64,000 nt of DNA from Mycolicibacterium pyrenivorans (GTDB lineage: Bacteria; Actinomycetota; Actinomycetes; Mycobacteriales; Mycobacteriaceae): contig NZ_JACKSH010000092.1 in NCBI RefSeq assembly GCF_025821625.1, forward strand, positions 1,143-65,142, given 5' to 3'. Each line of letters starts with the position of its first letter. The stretch's first letter is position 1. The position numbers and the translations under genes are program-made. Of this stretch, positions 55,837-63,101 are shown piece by piece. The notes beneath the pieces are model-generated. The model was given only the letters and a program-made list of their open reading frames with translations, did no database searches and had not been told where the DNA came from.

Positions 55837-56310
55837 ATGCGCGTCTACCTCGGGGCCGATCACGCCGGATACGAGCTCAAGCAGGCCATCCTGGAGCATC
55901 TGAAGGGGGCCGGGCACGAGCCCGTCGACTGCGGTGCCTTCAGCTACGACGCCGAGGACGACTATCCCGCGTTCTGCATCGCCGCCGCGGAGAAGACGGT
56001 GGCCGACCCGGGCAGCCTGGGCATCGTGCTCGGTGGCTCCGGCAACGGCGAGCAGATCGCGGCCAACAAGGTCCCGGGAGCCCGCTGTGCGCTGGCCTGG
56101 AGCACCGAGACCGCAACGCTGGCCCGCGAGCACAACAACGCGCAAGTGATCGGCGTCGGTGGCCGCATGCACACCACCGAGGAGGCGCTGGCAATCGTCG
56201 ACGCGTTCCTGGCCGCCGAGTGGTCGCAGGCCCCGCGCCACCAGCGCCGCATCGACATCCTCGCCGAGTACGAGCGCACCCACGTCGCACCGTCGGTGCC
56301 CGGCGCCTAG
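55837..56310 (+). CDS. rpiB: Ribose-5-phosphate isomerase B (Rv2465c-like)
   Basis: The 157-residue enzyme interconverts ribose-5-phosphate and ribulose-5-phosphate in the pentose phosphate pathway. It has the LacAB/RpiB fold with GADHAGYELK near 6 and GGSGNGEQIAANK near 68. As in the mycobacterial RpiB group, the position of the catalytic Cys in E. coli RpiB is Ser here, and Glu (in GNGEQ) is taken as the base. It is followed 3 nt later by the DNA glycosylase gene, as in H37Rv. Confidence 0.95.
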   Translation: MRVYLGADHAGYELKQAILEHLKGAGHEPVDCGAFSYDAEDDYPAFCIAAAEKTVADPGSLGIVLGGSGNGEQIAANKVPGARCALAWSTETATLAREHNNAQVIGVGGRMHTTEEALAIVDAFLAAEWSQAPRHQRRIDILAEYERTHVAPSVPGA

Positions 56311-56313
56311 CAC

Positions 56314-57108
56314 ATGCCCGAAGGGCACACCCTGCACCGACTGGCCCGCCAGCACCAGCGTCGTTTCGGTCGCGCGCCGGTGGTGGTCTCCAGCCCGCAG
56401 GGGCGGTTCGAAGTGGGTGCCGCCGCGGTCAGCGGCCGGGTCCTGAAGAAGGCCACCGCCTGGGGCAAGCACCTGTTCCACCACTACGAGGGCGGTCGCG
56501 TGGTCCACGTGCACCTCGGGCTGTACGGAACGTTCACCGAGTCACCCGTCCCGCTGCCGTTGCCGGTCGGGCAGGTGCGGATGCGGATGCTGGGCGCCGA
56601 CTACGGCACCGACCTGCGTGGCCCGACGGTCTGCGAGGTGATCGACGAACCCGAGATCGCCGACGTCGTCGCCAGGCTCGGCCCCGATCCGCTGCGCCCC
56701 GATGCCGACCCGGCGCTGGCATGGCGACGAATCTCGAAGTCCCGGAGGCCCATCGGTGCGTTGCTGATGGATCAGGGTGTCATCGCCGGAGTGGGCAACG
56801 TGTACCGCACCGAACTGCTCTACCGCCACCGGATCGACCCGTTTCGGCCGGGAACGGACATCAGCGCCGAGGAGTTCGACGCCCTGTGGACCGACCTCGT
56901 CGCGCTCATGAAGGTCGGCGTGCGGCGCGGCAAGATCGTCGCCGTGCGGCCTGAACACGATCACGGCCCGCCGGCGTACCGGCCGGGCCGGCCACGCACC
57001 TACGTGTACCGGCGGGCGAGCGAACCCTGCCGGGTCTGCGGGACGGGGATCCGCACCACCGTGCTGGAGGGCCGCAACCTGTTCTGGTGTCCCGCCTGCC
57101 AGACCTGA
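56314..57108 (+). CDS. nei1: Fpg/Nei-family DNA glycosylase (Rv2464c-like, Nei1)
   Basis: The 264-residue protein begins with the processed catalytic motif PEGHTLHRLA (Pro2 nucleophile, Glu3). It has the conserved Lys in WGKHLF near 51 and the helix-two-turn-helix GVGNVYRTELLYRHR near 156. It ends with a four-Cys zinc finger (CRVCGTG...WCPAC). It removes oxidised bases and cleaves abasic sites. PEGHT rather than PELPE points to the Nei branch. Only 3 nt separate it from rpiB, so the two are co-transcribed. Confidence 0.92.
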   Translation: MPEGHTLHRLARQHQRRFGRAPVVVSSPQGRFEVGAAAVSGRVLKKATAWGKHLFHHYEGGRVVHVHLGLYGTFTESPVPLPLPVGQVRMRMLGADYGTDLRGPTVCEVIDEPEIADVVARLGPDPLRPDADPALAWRRISKSRRPIGALLMDQGVIAGVGNVYRTELLYRHRIDPFRPGTDISAEEFDALWTDLVALMKVGVRRGKIVAVRPEHDHGPPAYRPGRPRTYVYRRASEPCRVCGTGIRTTVLEGRNLFWCPACQT

Positions 57109-57160
57109 GCCGCGTTCAGGCTGCGCTGCGGGCGAGCAGTTCGCGTGCGGTGCGGCGCCA

Positions 57161-57175
57161 GCGCTGTGTCAGCGC
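57161..57175. terminator. Hairpin between convergent nei1 and membrane protein gene
   Basis: GCGCTG-TGT-CAGCGC gives a 6-bp GC stem with a 3-nt loop in the 74-nt convergent gap. There is no T-run; it is a possible bidirectional terminator of mycobacterial type. Confidence 0.35.
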
Positions 57176-57182
57176 GATGTGC

Positions 57183-57977
57183 CTAGAAGCCGCCGAAGTC
57201 GCCCCCGAAGTCGCCGCCGCCCCAGTCACCGCCGGAATCCCAACCGCCGGCGTCGCCACCGCCGTCGAATCCGCCGTCGCCACCGCCGTCGGCCTGGCCT
57301 TGGTCGAACCCGTCTTGGAAGCCGTCGCCGTAGCCTCCCTCAAATGCCTGTGAGTCGTAACCGACCCCGGCCATGCCGGTGAACAGCGTGCTGAACAGCA
57401 GTGCGGACCCCACGCCCCAGGCCCCCGCCACCAGTGCGGGCTTCCACCACGGTTCGGAGTACCAGCCGGCCGGTACGGGCCGCCCGGCGACGCGGCCGCC
57501 GGGGTAGTAGTTCGGGGTGCGCTCCGACGGCGCCGGGGACGCCTCGATCTCGCGTCCTTCGAACTGCACGCGACGGTCCTCGGTGACGGTGCCCGCCGTC
57601 CGCTGCCCCGACAGCGACTCGAGGTCCGGCCCCGGGTCCATGCCCATCGCGGTGCGCGCGGCCCGCACGTAGTACAGACCCTCCAACGCGCTCTCCTTGG
57701 CCAGTTCGGCCTGGCGCGGCGTGGTGGCCTGGTCGATCTGCGACGACGCGGCGGTGTAGCGCTCCGAGGCGTCGGCCAGCGCCTGCGTGGACGCGTCGTC
57801 GGTGCCCGAGAGCGCGAACACCTGACCGCCGAGCCGTTCGATGACGCGGCGGGCGTCGGCTTTCGCGTCGGCCAGCGAGGCGGCGGTGCGCTTGCCCGAC
57901 GCCTTCGACGCCGCATACACGGCCAAGCCGATCGCGCCGACGACAAGGAGGATCAGGACGAGCAGTGCGCCTTCCAT
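57183..57977 (-). CDS. Membrane protein with helical cytoplasmic domain and Gly/Asp-rich tail
   Basis: The 264-residue product has a transmembrane helix near the N terminus (about 3-24, ALLVLILLVVGAIGLAVYA), then a helical region rich in Ala (about 30-115). A second hydrophobic stretch follows near 190-215 (GSALLFSTLFTGMAG). The C-terminal tail of about 45 residues is made of Gly, Asp and aromatic residues (GGWDSGGDWGGGDFGG). No enzyme motif is recognised. The ATG at 57977 lies 7 nt after a TACGCT box, so it is probably leaderless. It sits in the accessory stretch where H37Rv carries lipP. Confidence 0.75.
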   Translation of the reverse strand: MEGALLVLILLVVGAIGLAVYAASKASGKRTAASLADAKADARRVIERLGGQVFALSGTDDASTQALADASERYTAASSQIDQATTPRQAELAKESALEGLYYVRAARTAMGMDPGPDLESLSGQRTAGTVTEDRRVQFEGREIEASPAPSERTPNYYPGGRVAGRPVPAGWYSEPWWKPALVAGAWGVGSALLFSTLFTGMAGVGYDSQAFEGGYGDGFQDGFDQGQADGGGDGGFDGGGDAGGWDSGGDWGGGDFGGDFGGF

Positions 57978-57984
57978 GCCTGTC

Positions 57985-57990
57985 AGCGTA
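57985..57990 (-). promoter_or_regulatory. -10 box of a leaderless promoter (membrane protein gene)
   Basis: On the minus strand TACGCT ends 7 nt before the ATG at 57977. Confidence 0.5.
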
Positions 57991-58073
57991 CCGACAGGAA
58001 GACGCCGGTCCCGGTCTCGAGTCGACGAGGCCCCGTCAGGCCGAAGCGCTGTCCGCGCGACCCCCACCCACAA

Positions 58074-58102
58074 TTGACCGGAGTGTCAGACTTACCTACA
58101 CT
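58074..58102 (+). promoter_or_regulatory. Sigma-A-type promoter of a micropeptide gene
   Basis: TTGACC (58074-58079) and TACACT (58097-58102) are separated by exactly 17 nt, close to the vegetative consensus. Transcription would start near 58109, leaving a leader of about 40 nt with a GGAG ribosome site before the ATG at 58148. Confidence 0.65.
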
Positions 58103-58147
58103 CGGATTCGCTGTTCAGGACAAGAGCACATCACATTGGAGATACAG

Positions 58148-58225
58148 ATGACGATCGCCATTCTCGTTGCCGGGCTGATACTCAGCATGTTTGTCTTCAT
58201 GGCGATGGACGAGAAGTCATACTGA
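58148..58225 (+). CDS. 25-residue membrane micropeptide
   Basis: The 25-codon frame encodes MTIAILVAGLILSMFVFMAM followed by DEKSY: one hydrophobic helix with a short charged tail. It has a near-consensus promoter with a 17-nt spacer and GGAG 6 nt before the ATG, so it is very likely expressed. It resembles KdpF-type or other single-helix regulators in size only; no kdp genes are near. A partner membrane complex is unknown. It is below the length cut-off of most annotation. Confidence 0.6.
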   Translation: MTIAILVAGLILSMFVFMAMDEKSY

Positions 58226-58724
58226 ACCCAGTGCGGCGAAGTTAGTTATCGAACTGAGATTTGCCAGATTTGCAGCAGCCTCGCATGTTTGCCAGCGGTC
58301 GCTGCGACGCGTGCTCCTGACGGTTCGATGACGGACTCTCAGACCACTTGCTGTTTGCGCCGGTAGAAGTTCTGCCATTCCCGGCGCCCGCGGTCCGCAG
58401 CCATGACAGCCATGACATCCATGGCCGGGCTCAGCTGGATCGGCGCAGCGCCGCCCGGGCGTGGGCGACGGTCTCGACACCGGCGACCGTGTGGGCCACG
58501 TCATCGACAGCGGTGTTCAACGGAGACGCTGCCGGTCCGGGGCGCGGCCGGCACCGAGCGCTGGTCGCGTCCCGGTCGCGGGTCGCCTGGTACGGAAATT
58601 CAAACGTGCGGCATTCGATCGTTATCGAGGTTTGTCTCATTCGTCACAGGGGTAACTCTTGTAACAGCCCCCATGGGGTAGCGCGACCCGAAACGACGAT
58701 GAAAGAGATGAATGGAACAGCGGA
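58226..58724. other. 499-nt region without a convincing gene
   Basis: The frames here are Arg/Pro-rich and share no recognisable motif. Near the right end there are two GTAAC copies four bases apart (58652-58656 and 58661-58665), followed by a CCCCATGGGG palindrome near 58670-58679. These could be part of the control region of the next gene. Nothing else is seen. Confidence 0.4.
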
Positions 58725-59192
58725 ATGAACACAGTCCTGTACATCAGCGCCGACGGCGCCGTTCATGAAACCCGTGCCTACAGCAAGGCCGACATCGATC
58801 AACTCGTCCACGACAAGGGCTTGCACTGCTTGACCAGCTCCGACCGGCAGTTCGACTTCTGGTTCAGTCCCGCGGCGCGGGGGTGCCAGCGCAGCGCCAA
58901 CCTGCGGGCGACTGAATTCCTCTTGGCAACAACGAGTTTCACGGCGAAGTCGGTGCCACTGCTGCGCGGCGCCGTCGTGGTGGCCACCCATGATGCCGAC
59001 GGTGACCTCGACGGATTGAGCTGGCAGCAACTGGACCTCTTGGCCGGACGGCACCGCTCGCTCACCCGAGCCGACGAGCGAGTTCTCTGCCGACGGTCGA
59101 TGCGTGACGACCGCCGTCAACGGCGCGCCGCCCCAGCCGCCCAGCCCGCTCTCGTGAGCTGCGCGCGACCACGCGTCCCCGCCCGTCGCTGA
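58725..59192 (+). CDS. Hypothetical protein
   Basis: The 155-residue frame starts MNTVLYISADGAVHETRAYS and has an ordered-looking region to about residue 115 (VVVATHDADGDLDGLSWQQLDLL, RHRSLTRADERVLCRR). The Arg/Ala/Pro-rich tail after that may be read-through sequence. No family is confidently recognised. The sequence composition of the first two thirds, with alternating hydrophobic strands, supports a real protein. The ATG at 58725 follows AGCGGA. Confidence 0.5.
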   Translation: MNTVLYISADGAVHETRAYSKADIDQLVHDKGLHCLTSSDRQFDFWFSPAARGCQRSANLRATEFLLATTSFTAKSVPLLRGAVVVATHDADGDLDGLSWQQLDLLAGRHRSLTRADERVLCRRSMRDDRRQRRAAPAAQPALVSCARPRVPARR

Positions 59193-59362
59193 CCGCGGGG
59201 GATCGGCCAGGCGAGCTGAACAACCTCTCGCGAGAGGGGCGCTCCGCCACGACGACTCGGCCCCGAGTTTCTGCAGACGCCGATTTGGTGACAGTGGTGC
59301 CTGCGGGGCGTAAGTTCGACGCTGAGCCGGGGTCGGGGATGGTCCCAGGGAGGCCTGCAATC

Positions 59363-59650
59363 GTGGGCAGAATTCGTCGTTTGGTAGCTGCCAGCGCAGC
59401 GGCGTGCGTGCCGGTCGCCTTCGTGACGGTGGTTGCGCCGGTCGTGGGCAACGCTGCGGAATGTGGTGTCGGAACCGTATTCGATCCGCCGACCAACACC
59501 TGTGTGGTGGCACCAGTTCCGCCACCGCCACCACCCCCGCCACCACCACCGCCGCCGCCACCACCACCGTGGAACGGCGATCCCACGCCGGGTTTCTCGA
59601 TCGGTATCTGCGCACCGATTCCGTTCGTGTCGCTGTGCACCGGCATCTGA
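59363..59650 (+). CDS. Small secreted polyproline protein
   Basis: The 95-residue precursor has a signal peptide (about 1-31, ending VVGNAA), a short cysteine motif ECGVGTVFDPPTNTC, and an almost pure run of about 18 prolines (near 50-68). It ends with PGFSIGICAPIPFVSLCTGI carrying two more cysteines. The layout suggests a cell-wall or extracellular peptide with two disulfide-linked ends spaced by a rigid rod. GGGAGG lies 9 nt before the GTG at 59363; extra codons upstream to 59285 do not resemble a signal. Function unknown. Confidence 0.7.
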   Translation: MGRIRRLVAASAAACVPVAFVTVVAPVVGNAAECGVGTVFDPPTNTCVVAPVPPPPPPPPPPPPPPPPPWNGDPTPGFSIGICAPIPFVSLCTGI

Positions 59651-60262
59651 GCCGGCCTCGGGATGCAGCTGGACAGGCTGCGTTGGTACTGGTAGCGGCC
59701 CTTGAAGGGGCGCGATAAGGCGCGCCGGCGCAGCTACACCTCCACGCCGTCGTCGACTGGACGATGCCGGACTGCGGCCGTGCCGAAAGAAGACCGCACA
59801 GGGCGCCCGCCGCTCGCCGTTCACCACGGCTCTGCCTGTGGCCCTGAGGGCCGCGCACTGCACTGTGCCGACGACGGCGTGACAGCGCCGGCGGGCAGAG
59901 GTCAACGCCGATGGCGCAGCAAACATGACATGCGGGTAGCCATCGTGGCGGCCGGGATGATGAATGCATGTCATCGGTAGCCAGCGTGTGAGCCGAGACC
60001 ATTGCGCGCGGCCCGGCCTCCGCAGTCGCCGGGATGGAGAGCCACCTGCGCGAGAACGCCCAGCCACAGGGCGGCATGTCCCCGGCGAGCCGACGGACGG
60101 AGCCCTCCGATGTTCGTCATGGGCTCGCTGACGGGGCCGGTTCGAGGGGTTATTGACGCGAACGCCGACCGGCTCGCCCAAAACGAGGCGGGCGGCAAAT
60201 CCAGCAAATAGAGTCTCCGCAGAGGACGACCGCATCGGGTGTCCGGTTCGCAAGGGGGCGAC
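59651..60262. other. 612-nt region without a convincing gene
   Basis: Both strands carry only short Arg-rich frames. The right end has an A-rich patch with TAGAGT near 60209-60214, about 50 nt before the next start, which could be a -10 box for the dehydrogenase gene. No repeat or RNA gene was recognised. Confidence 0.4.
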
Positions 60263-62161
60263 ATGGGGGAATCAAGAGCCGCGACGAGTACGGCCGGGTA
60301 CGCGCGCTACGTCGGACGGGTCGGCGGACTGGCGTTCGCCCTGGGGGTCGGCGCGGCGATCCTCACTGGGACGGCGGTGGCCTCCGCGGACACGTCCGAG
60401 TCGTCGACGGGCGCCGGCGCGACATCGTCGACGAGCGCGTCGTCTGCGAGCGCCTCGTCACCCTCGACGGGGTCGGACGACACCACCGAGCCCGCGTCAT
60501 CACGGGAAACCGAGGACGCCGCATCCGACGACACCACGGTCACGGAGACGGAGACTGACGCCGATACCGAGGTCGACGGCGACACCGACTCCGACACCTC
60601 CGACGGGGACGCGGCACCGCAGGAGGACGTCGATGATGACGTCGCGGTCGCCGAACGCAAACGGTCGCACCGCTTTTCAGCCGCATCGGCAGACAGCACG
60701 GCCGAAGCGCCGGCCACCGCATCGGCGGATAGCACGGCCGACACCCCGGCCGCCGCGGCCGAGTCCGGCAGCAAGTTCTTCGAGAACGTGACGCCGACGC
60801 TCTCCCACGACGCGTCGCAGGACACCGCCGTGGGCGCCACGATCGTCGGCAACCTGAACCCCGTCGACCCCGACTCGACAAAGCTCACCTACCGGGCCAC
60901 CAGACCCGCCCACGGAACGGTCAAGGTCAACTCCGACGGCACCTTCATCTACACACCCAGTGCGACGTACCCCGGCCAGGACAGCTTCAAGGTGACGGTC
61001 AGCGACATCCGCAGCGGCTTCCACTTCCACGGCGGCGAGGGACTGCTCAGCCTGTTCACGTTCGGCCTGCTCGGCAACAGCGGCCACAAGACAACCGAGA
61101 CCGTGTTCCTCGGATTGGACCGGACGGTCGTCGCGTCCGGTCTGTACCAACCGGTGGACTTCAGGTTCCTGCCCGACGGACGCATCGTCGTCGCCGAGAA
61201 GACCGGCGCGATCAAGATCATCGAGAACGGCACCGTCCTCGATGAACCCCTGATCACGCTGTCGGTCAACAACGCCTTCGAGCGCGGCATCAGTGGTATC
61301 ACCCTCGACCCGCAGTTCAGCCAGAACGGATACCTGTACGTCGCCTACACCACGGCGGCGATCCACGACCGGCTGTCGCGGCTGACCGTCGTCGGAGACT
61401 CGGCCGCCCCGGAGTCGGAGATGGTGCTCTTCGAGACCTCCGAAACGGTGGCGACGTTCCACCGCGGCGGCGGGCTGGCGTTCGGTCCGGACGGAAAGCT
61501 GTACTGGGGCAAGGGCGACGACCTCGTCGCGGCGAACGGGCAGAACCTGACGAACATCTTCGGCAAGATCCTCAGGATCAACCCCGACGGCACCGTCCCG
61601 GACGACAATCCCGATTTCGGGCCGGGCGCGCATCCGCTGATCTGGGCCTACGGGCTACGCAATCCGTTCCGGATGTCGTTCACTCCGGACGGCAAGTTGC
61701 TGGTCGCCGACGTCGGCCAGTCGCTGTTCGAGGAGCTGAACCTGGTGACGGCGGGCGGCAACTATGGTTGGTCCGACTCCGAGGGCCTCTGCACGAGCGA
61801 CTGCGCGGGCAAGATCGATCCGATCTACACCTACCCCCGCGGCTCCGGCGCGGCCATCACGGCGGGGCTGTTCTTCACGAGCGACCAGCTCGGGGCGGGT
61901 TATCAGAACAAGGTGTTCATCGCCGACGAGGTTCAGGGCTGGATCAAGGTCCTCACGTGCAGCCCCGATCTCACGACGTGCGGCGACCCGCAGATGTTCG
62001 ACCCGAATGCCGGCCCGACCGTGGTGCTGGCCCAGGGACCCGACGGCAACCTGTACCAACTGGTGTATGACTTCGACGACCTCGGCAAGCTGGTGCGGTT
62101 CGCGCCTGCAGGAGGCCCGGCGGCGGGGGAGACGTCTGCCGCCATGATCGCGGCGTTGTGA
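60263..62161 (+). CDS. Exported PQQ-type sugar dehydrogenase with acidic linker and Ig-like domain
   Basis: The 632-residue precursor has a signal peptide (to about 42), then a disordered Ser/Thr/Asp/Glu linker (about 43-160). An Ig-like or cadherin-like repeat follows (about 170-260; NPVDPDSTKLTYRATRP, GTFIYTPSATYPGQD). The C-terminal glucose/sorbosone dehydrogenase beta-propeller (about 285-620) has TFHRGGGLAFGPDGKLYW with the catalytic-type His, FGKILRINPDGTVP and WAYGLRNPFRMSF. Enzymes of this fold oxidise sugars using PQQ outside the cell membrane. Anchoring is probably by the linker in the wall. GGGGG lies a few nt before the ATG at 60263; an upstream GTG at 60239 is possible. Confidence 0.85.
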   Translation: MGESRAATSTAGYARYVGRVGGLAFALGVGAAILTGTAVASADTSESSTGAGATSSTSASSASASSPSTGSDDTTEPASSRETEDAASDDTTVTETETDADTEVDGDTDSDTSDGDAAPQEDVDDDVAVAERKRSHRFSAASADSTAEAPATASADSTADTPAAAAESGSKFFENVTPTLSHDASQDTAVGATIVGNLNPVDPDSTKLTYRATRPAHGTVKVNSDGTFIYTPSATYPGQDSFKVTVSDIRSGFHFHGGEGLLSLFTFGLLGNSGHKTTETVFLGLDRTVVASGLYQPVDFRFLPDGRIVVAEKTGAIKIIENGTVLDEPLITLSVNNAFERGISGITLDPQFSQNGYLYVAYTTAAIHDRLSRLTVVGDSAAPESEMVLFETSETVATFHRGGGLAFGPDGKLYWGKGDDLVAANGQNLTNIFGKILRINPDGTVPDDNPDFGPGAHPLIWAYGLRNPFRMSFTPDGKLLVADVGQSLFEELNLVTAGGNYGWSDSEGLCTSDCAGKIDPIYTYPRGSGAAITAGLFFTSDQLGAGYQNKVFIADEVQGWIKVLTCSPDLTTCGDPQMFDPNAGPTVVLAQGPDGNLYQLVYDFDDLGKLVRFAPAGGPAAGETSAAMIAAL

Positions 62162-62188
62162 TCGCCGCTTGAAAGCCTCCGGTTCGGG

Positions 62189-62455
62189 TCACAGTCGGTG
62201 CGTCTCCCTGGCCACCGCTGCTTGTTCGAAGTAGTCCGGCCGGCGTCGCGCCATACGTCGCCCGCGCGCCCGTCGTTCGGCGCGGCTCGTCCACCAGCTG
62301 TGCAGCGCGCCGACCCGACGAGCGCCCACTGTCGAACCGGCCACGGCGCTGCTGAGCAGCACTTCGGCGACACTGATGAACACCGGCTCGGCGGGGGTTG
62401 CCGCGGTGTCGGGCGGGCAGGCAGGCCTGGACAGGGTTTCGGTGTGTTCGTTCAT
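62189..62455 (-). CDS. Possible small basic hypothetical protein
   Basis: This 88-residue frame begins MNEHTETLSRPACPP with GGTGGAC upstream. It contains FISVAEVLLSSAVAG and ends in a strongly basic, Trp-containing segment (SWWTSRAERRARGRRMARRR). The composition is compatible with a real small protein, but no family is recognised. It converges with the dehydrogenase gene (27-nt gap). It could equally be chance. Confidence 0.35.
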   Translation of the reverse strand: MNEHTETLSRPACPPDTAATPAEPVFISVAEVLLSSAVAGSTVGARRVGALHSWWTSRAERRARGRRMARRRPDYFEQAAVARETHRL

Positions 62456-62606
62456 GTCCACCAGCGTCTTGCACACCGCCTGCGCGGGCTTGGAGTTCAC
62501 GTGGAGATCGTGTGGAGAACTTGGAACGAGCCCGTCGTTCACCGCGGGCCTGTGCGGACCAGCCGTCCTCGGGGCGCTCCTCGGAGTCGTCGAGCGCGAC
62601 CGTGAG

Positions 62607-62684
62607 GAATGCGGTCATGTCCGAGACGCGCGCCGCCTGCTGCATGTTGTGGGTGACCACCACGATGGAGTTGTCCTGCTTGAG
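62607..62684 (-). pseudogene. pstB (phosphate ABC transporter ATPase) fragment
   Basis: The minus strand encodes SIVVVTHNMQQAARVSDMTA, a segment diagnostic of the PstB phosphate importer ATPase (H-loop and following helix). Homology lasts about 26 codons and then both flanks diverge. No Walker motifs or other pst genes are present. It is a gene remnant next to tRNA-Gly and tRNA-Pro, probably left by a deletion or recombination at this tRNA-rich junction. Confidence 0.75.
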
Positions 62685-62731
62685 CTTTGAGCTCCAGCAT
62701 GAGGTATACCCGACGATGGAACCCAAATATG

Positions 62732-62753
62732 AGGCCGAATAGGCGTTCGGCCT
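62732..62753 (-). terminator. Hairpin downstream of tRNA-Gly (distal of two)
   Basis: AGGCCGAA and TTCGGCCT form an 8-bp perfect stem with a 6-nt loop. It is the second of two hairpins after the 3' end of tRNA-Gly on the minus strand. Confidence 0.5.
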
Positions 62754-62758
62754 GGGTA

Positions 62759-62778
62759 AATCGCCTTACCAGGCGATT
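62759..62778 (-). terminator. Terminator hairpin immediately after tRNA-Gly
   Basis: AATCGCCT-TACC-AGGCGATT is a perfect 8-bp stem with a 4-nt loop, beginning 3 nt past the encoded CCA of tRNA-Gly, followed on that strand by TTTACCC. Likely the tRNA terminator. Confidence 0.6.
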
Positions 62779-62781
62779 CAG

Positions 62782-62855
62782 TGGAGCGGGCGACGGGAAT
62801 CGAACCCGCGTAGCTAGTTTGGAAGACTAGGGCTCTACCATTGAGCTACGCCCGC
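62782..62855 (-). tRNA. tRNA-Gly (anticodon UCC)
   Basis: The minus strand gives a full cloverleaf: acceptor GCGGGCG/CGCCCGC, anticodon stem CTAGT/ACTAG with loop CTTCCAA (anticodon UCC), T-arm CGGGTTCGATTCCCG, discriminator T and an encoded CCA. Its location beside tRNA-Pro and tig matches H37Rv. Confidence 0.96.
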
Positions 62856-62990
62856 ATGTGCTGCACAAGCTGACAGTACTGGCAGACTGTACCGGCCCCG
62901 CGCAACTCAAATCCAATTGAGGGCGTTGCGTGGCCAGGCCGTAGTATCGCCGGTGGTCCGGCGCTGTGCGTGCGCGCACGCAGCGACGAC

Positions 62991-63067
62991 CGGGGTGTAG
63001 CGCAGCTTGGTAGCGCATCCGCTTTGGGAGCGGAAGGCCGCAGGTTCAAATCCTGTCACCCCGACCA
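62991..63067 (+). tRNA. tRNA-Pro (anticodon UGG)
   Basis: The cloverleaf has acceptor CGGGGTG/CACCCCG, anticodon stem TCCGC/GCGGA with loop TTTGGGA (anticodon UGG), T-arm CAGGTTCAAATCCTG and an encoded ACCA end. It stands 34 nt before tig and 135 nt from the divergent tRNA-Gly. Confidence 0.96.
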
Positions 63068-63101
63068 GTACCACCCCACGAACATATAGAGGAGTACGAA
63101 C

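Noticed and set aside
58652..58679. GTAAC direct repeats and CCCCATGGGG palindrome as an operator
   Set aside because: Elements are short and not centred on a recognisable promoter; noted in the gap description only.
61971..62726. 251-codon minus-strand frame covering the pstB scrap
   Set aside because: Only about 26 codons match PstB; the rest is antisense to the dehydrogenase gene and reads as noise, so a full-length gene is not supported.
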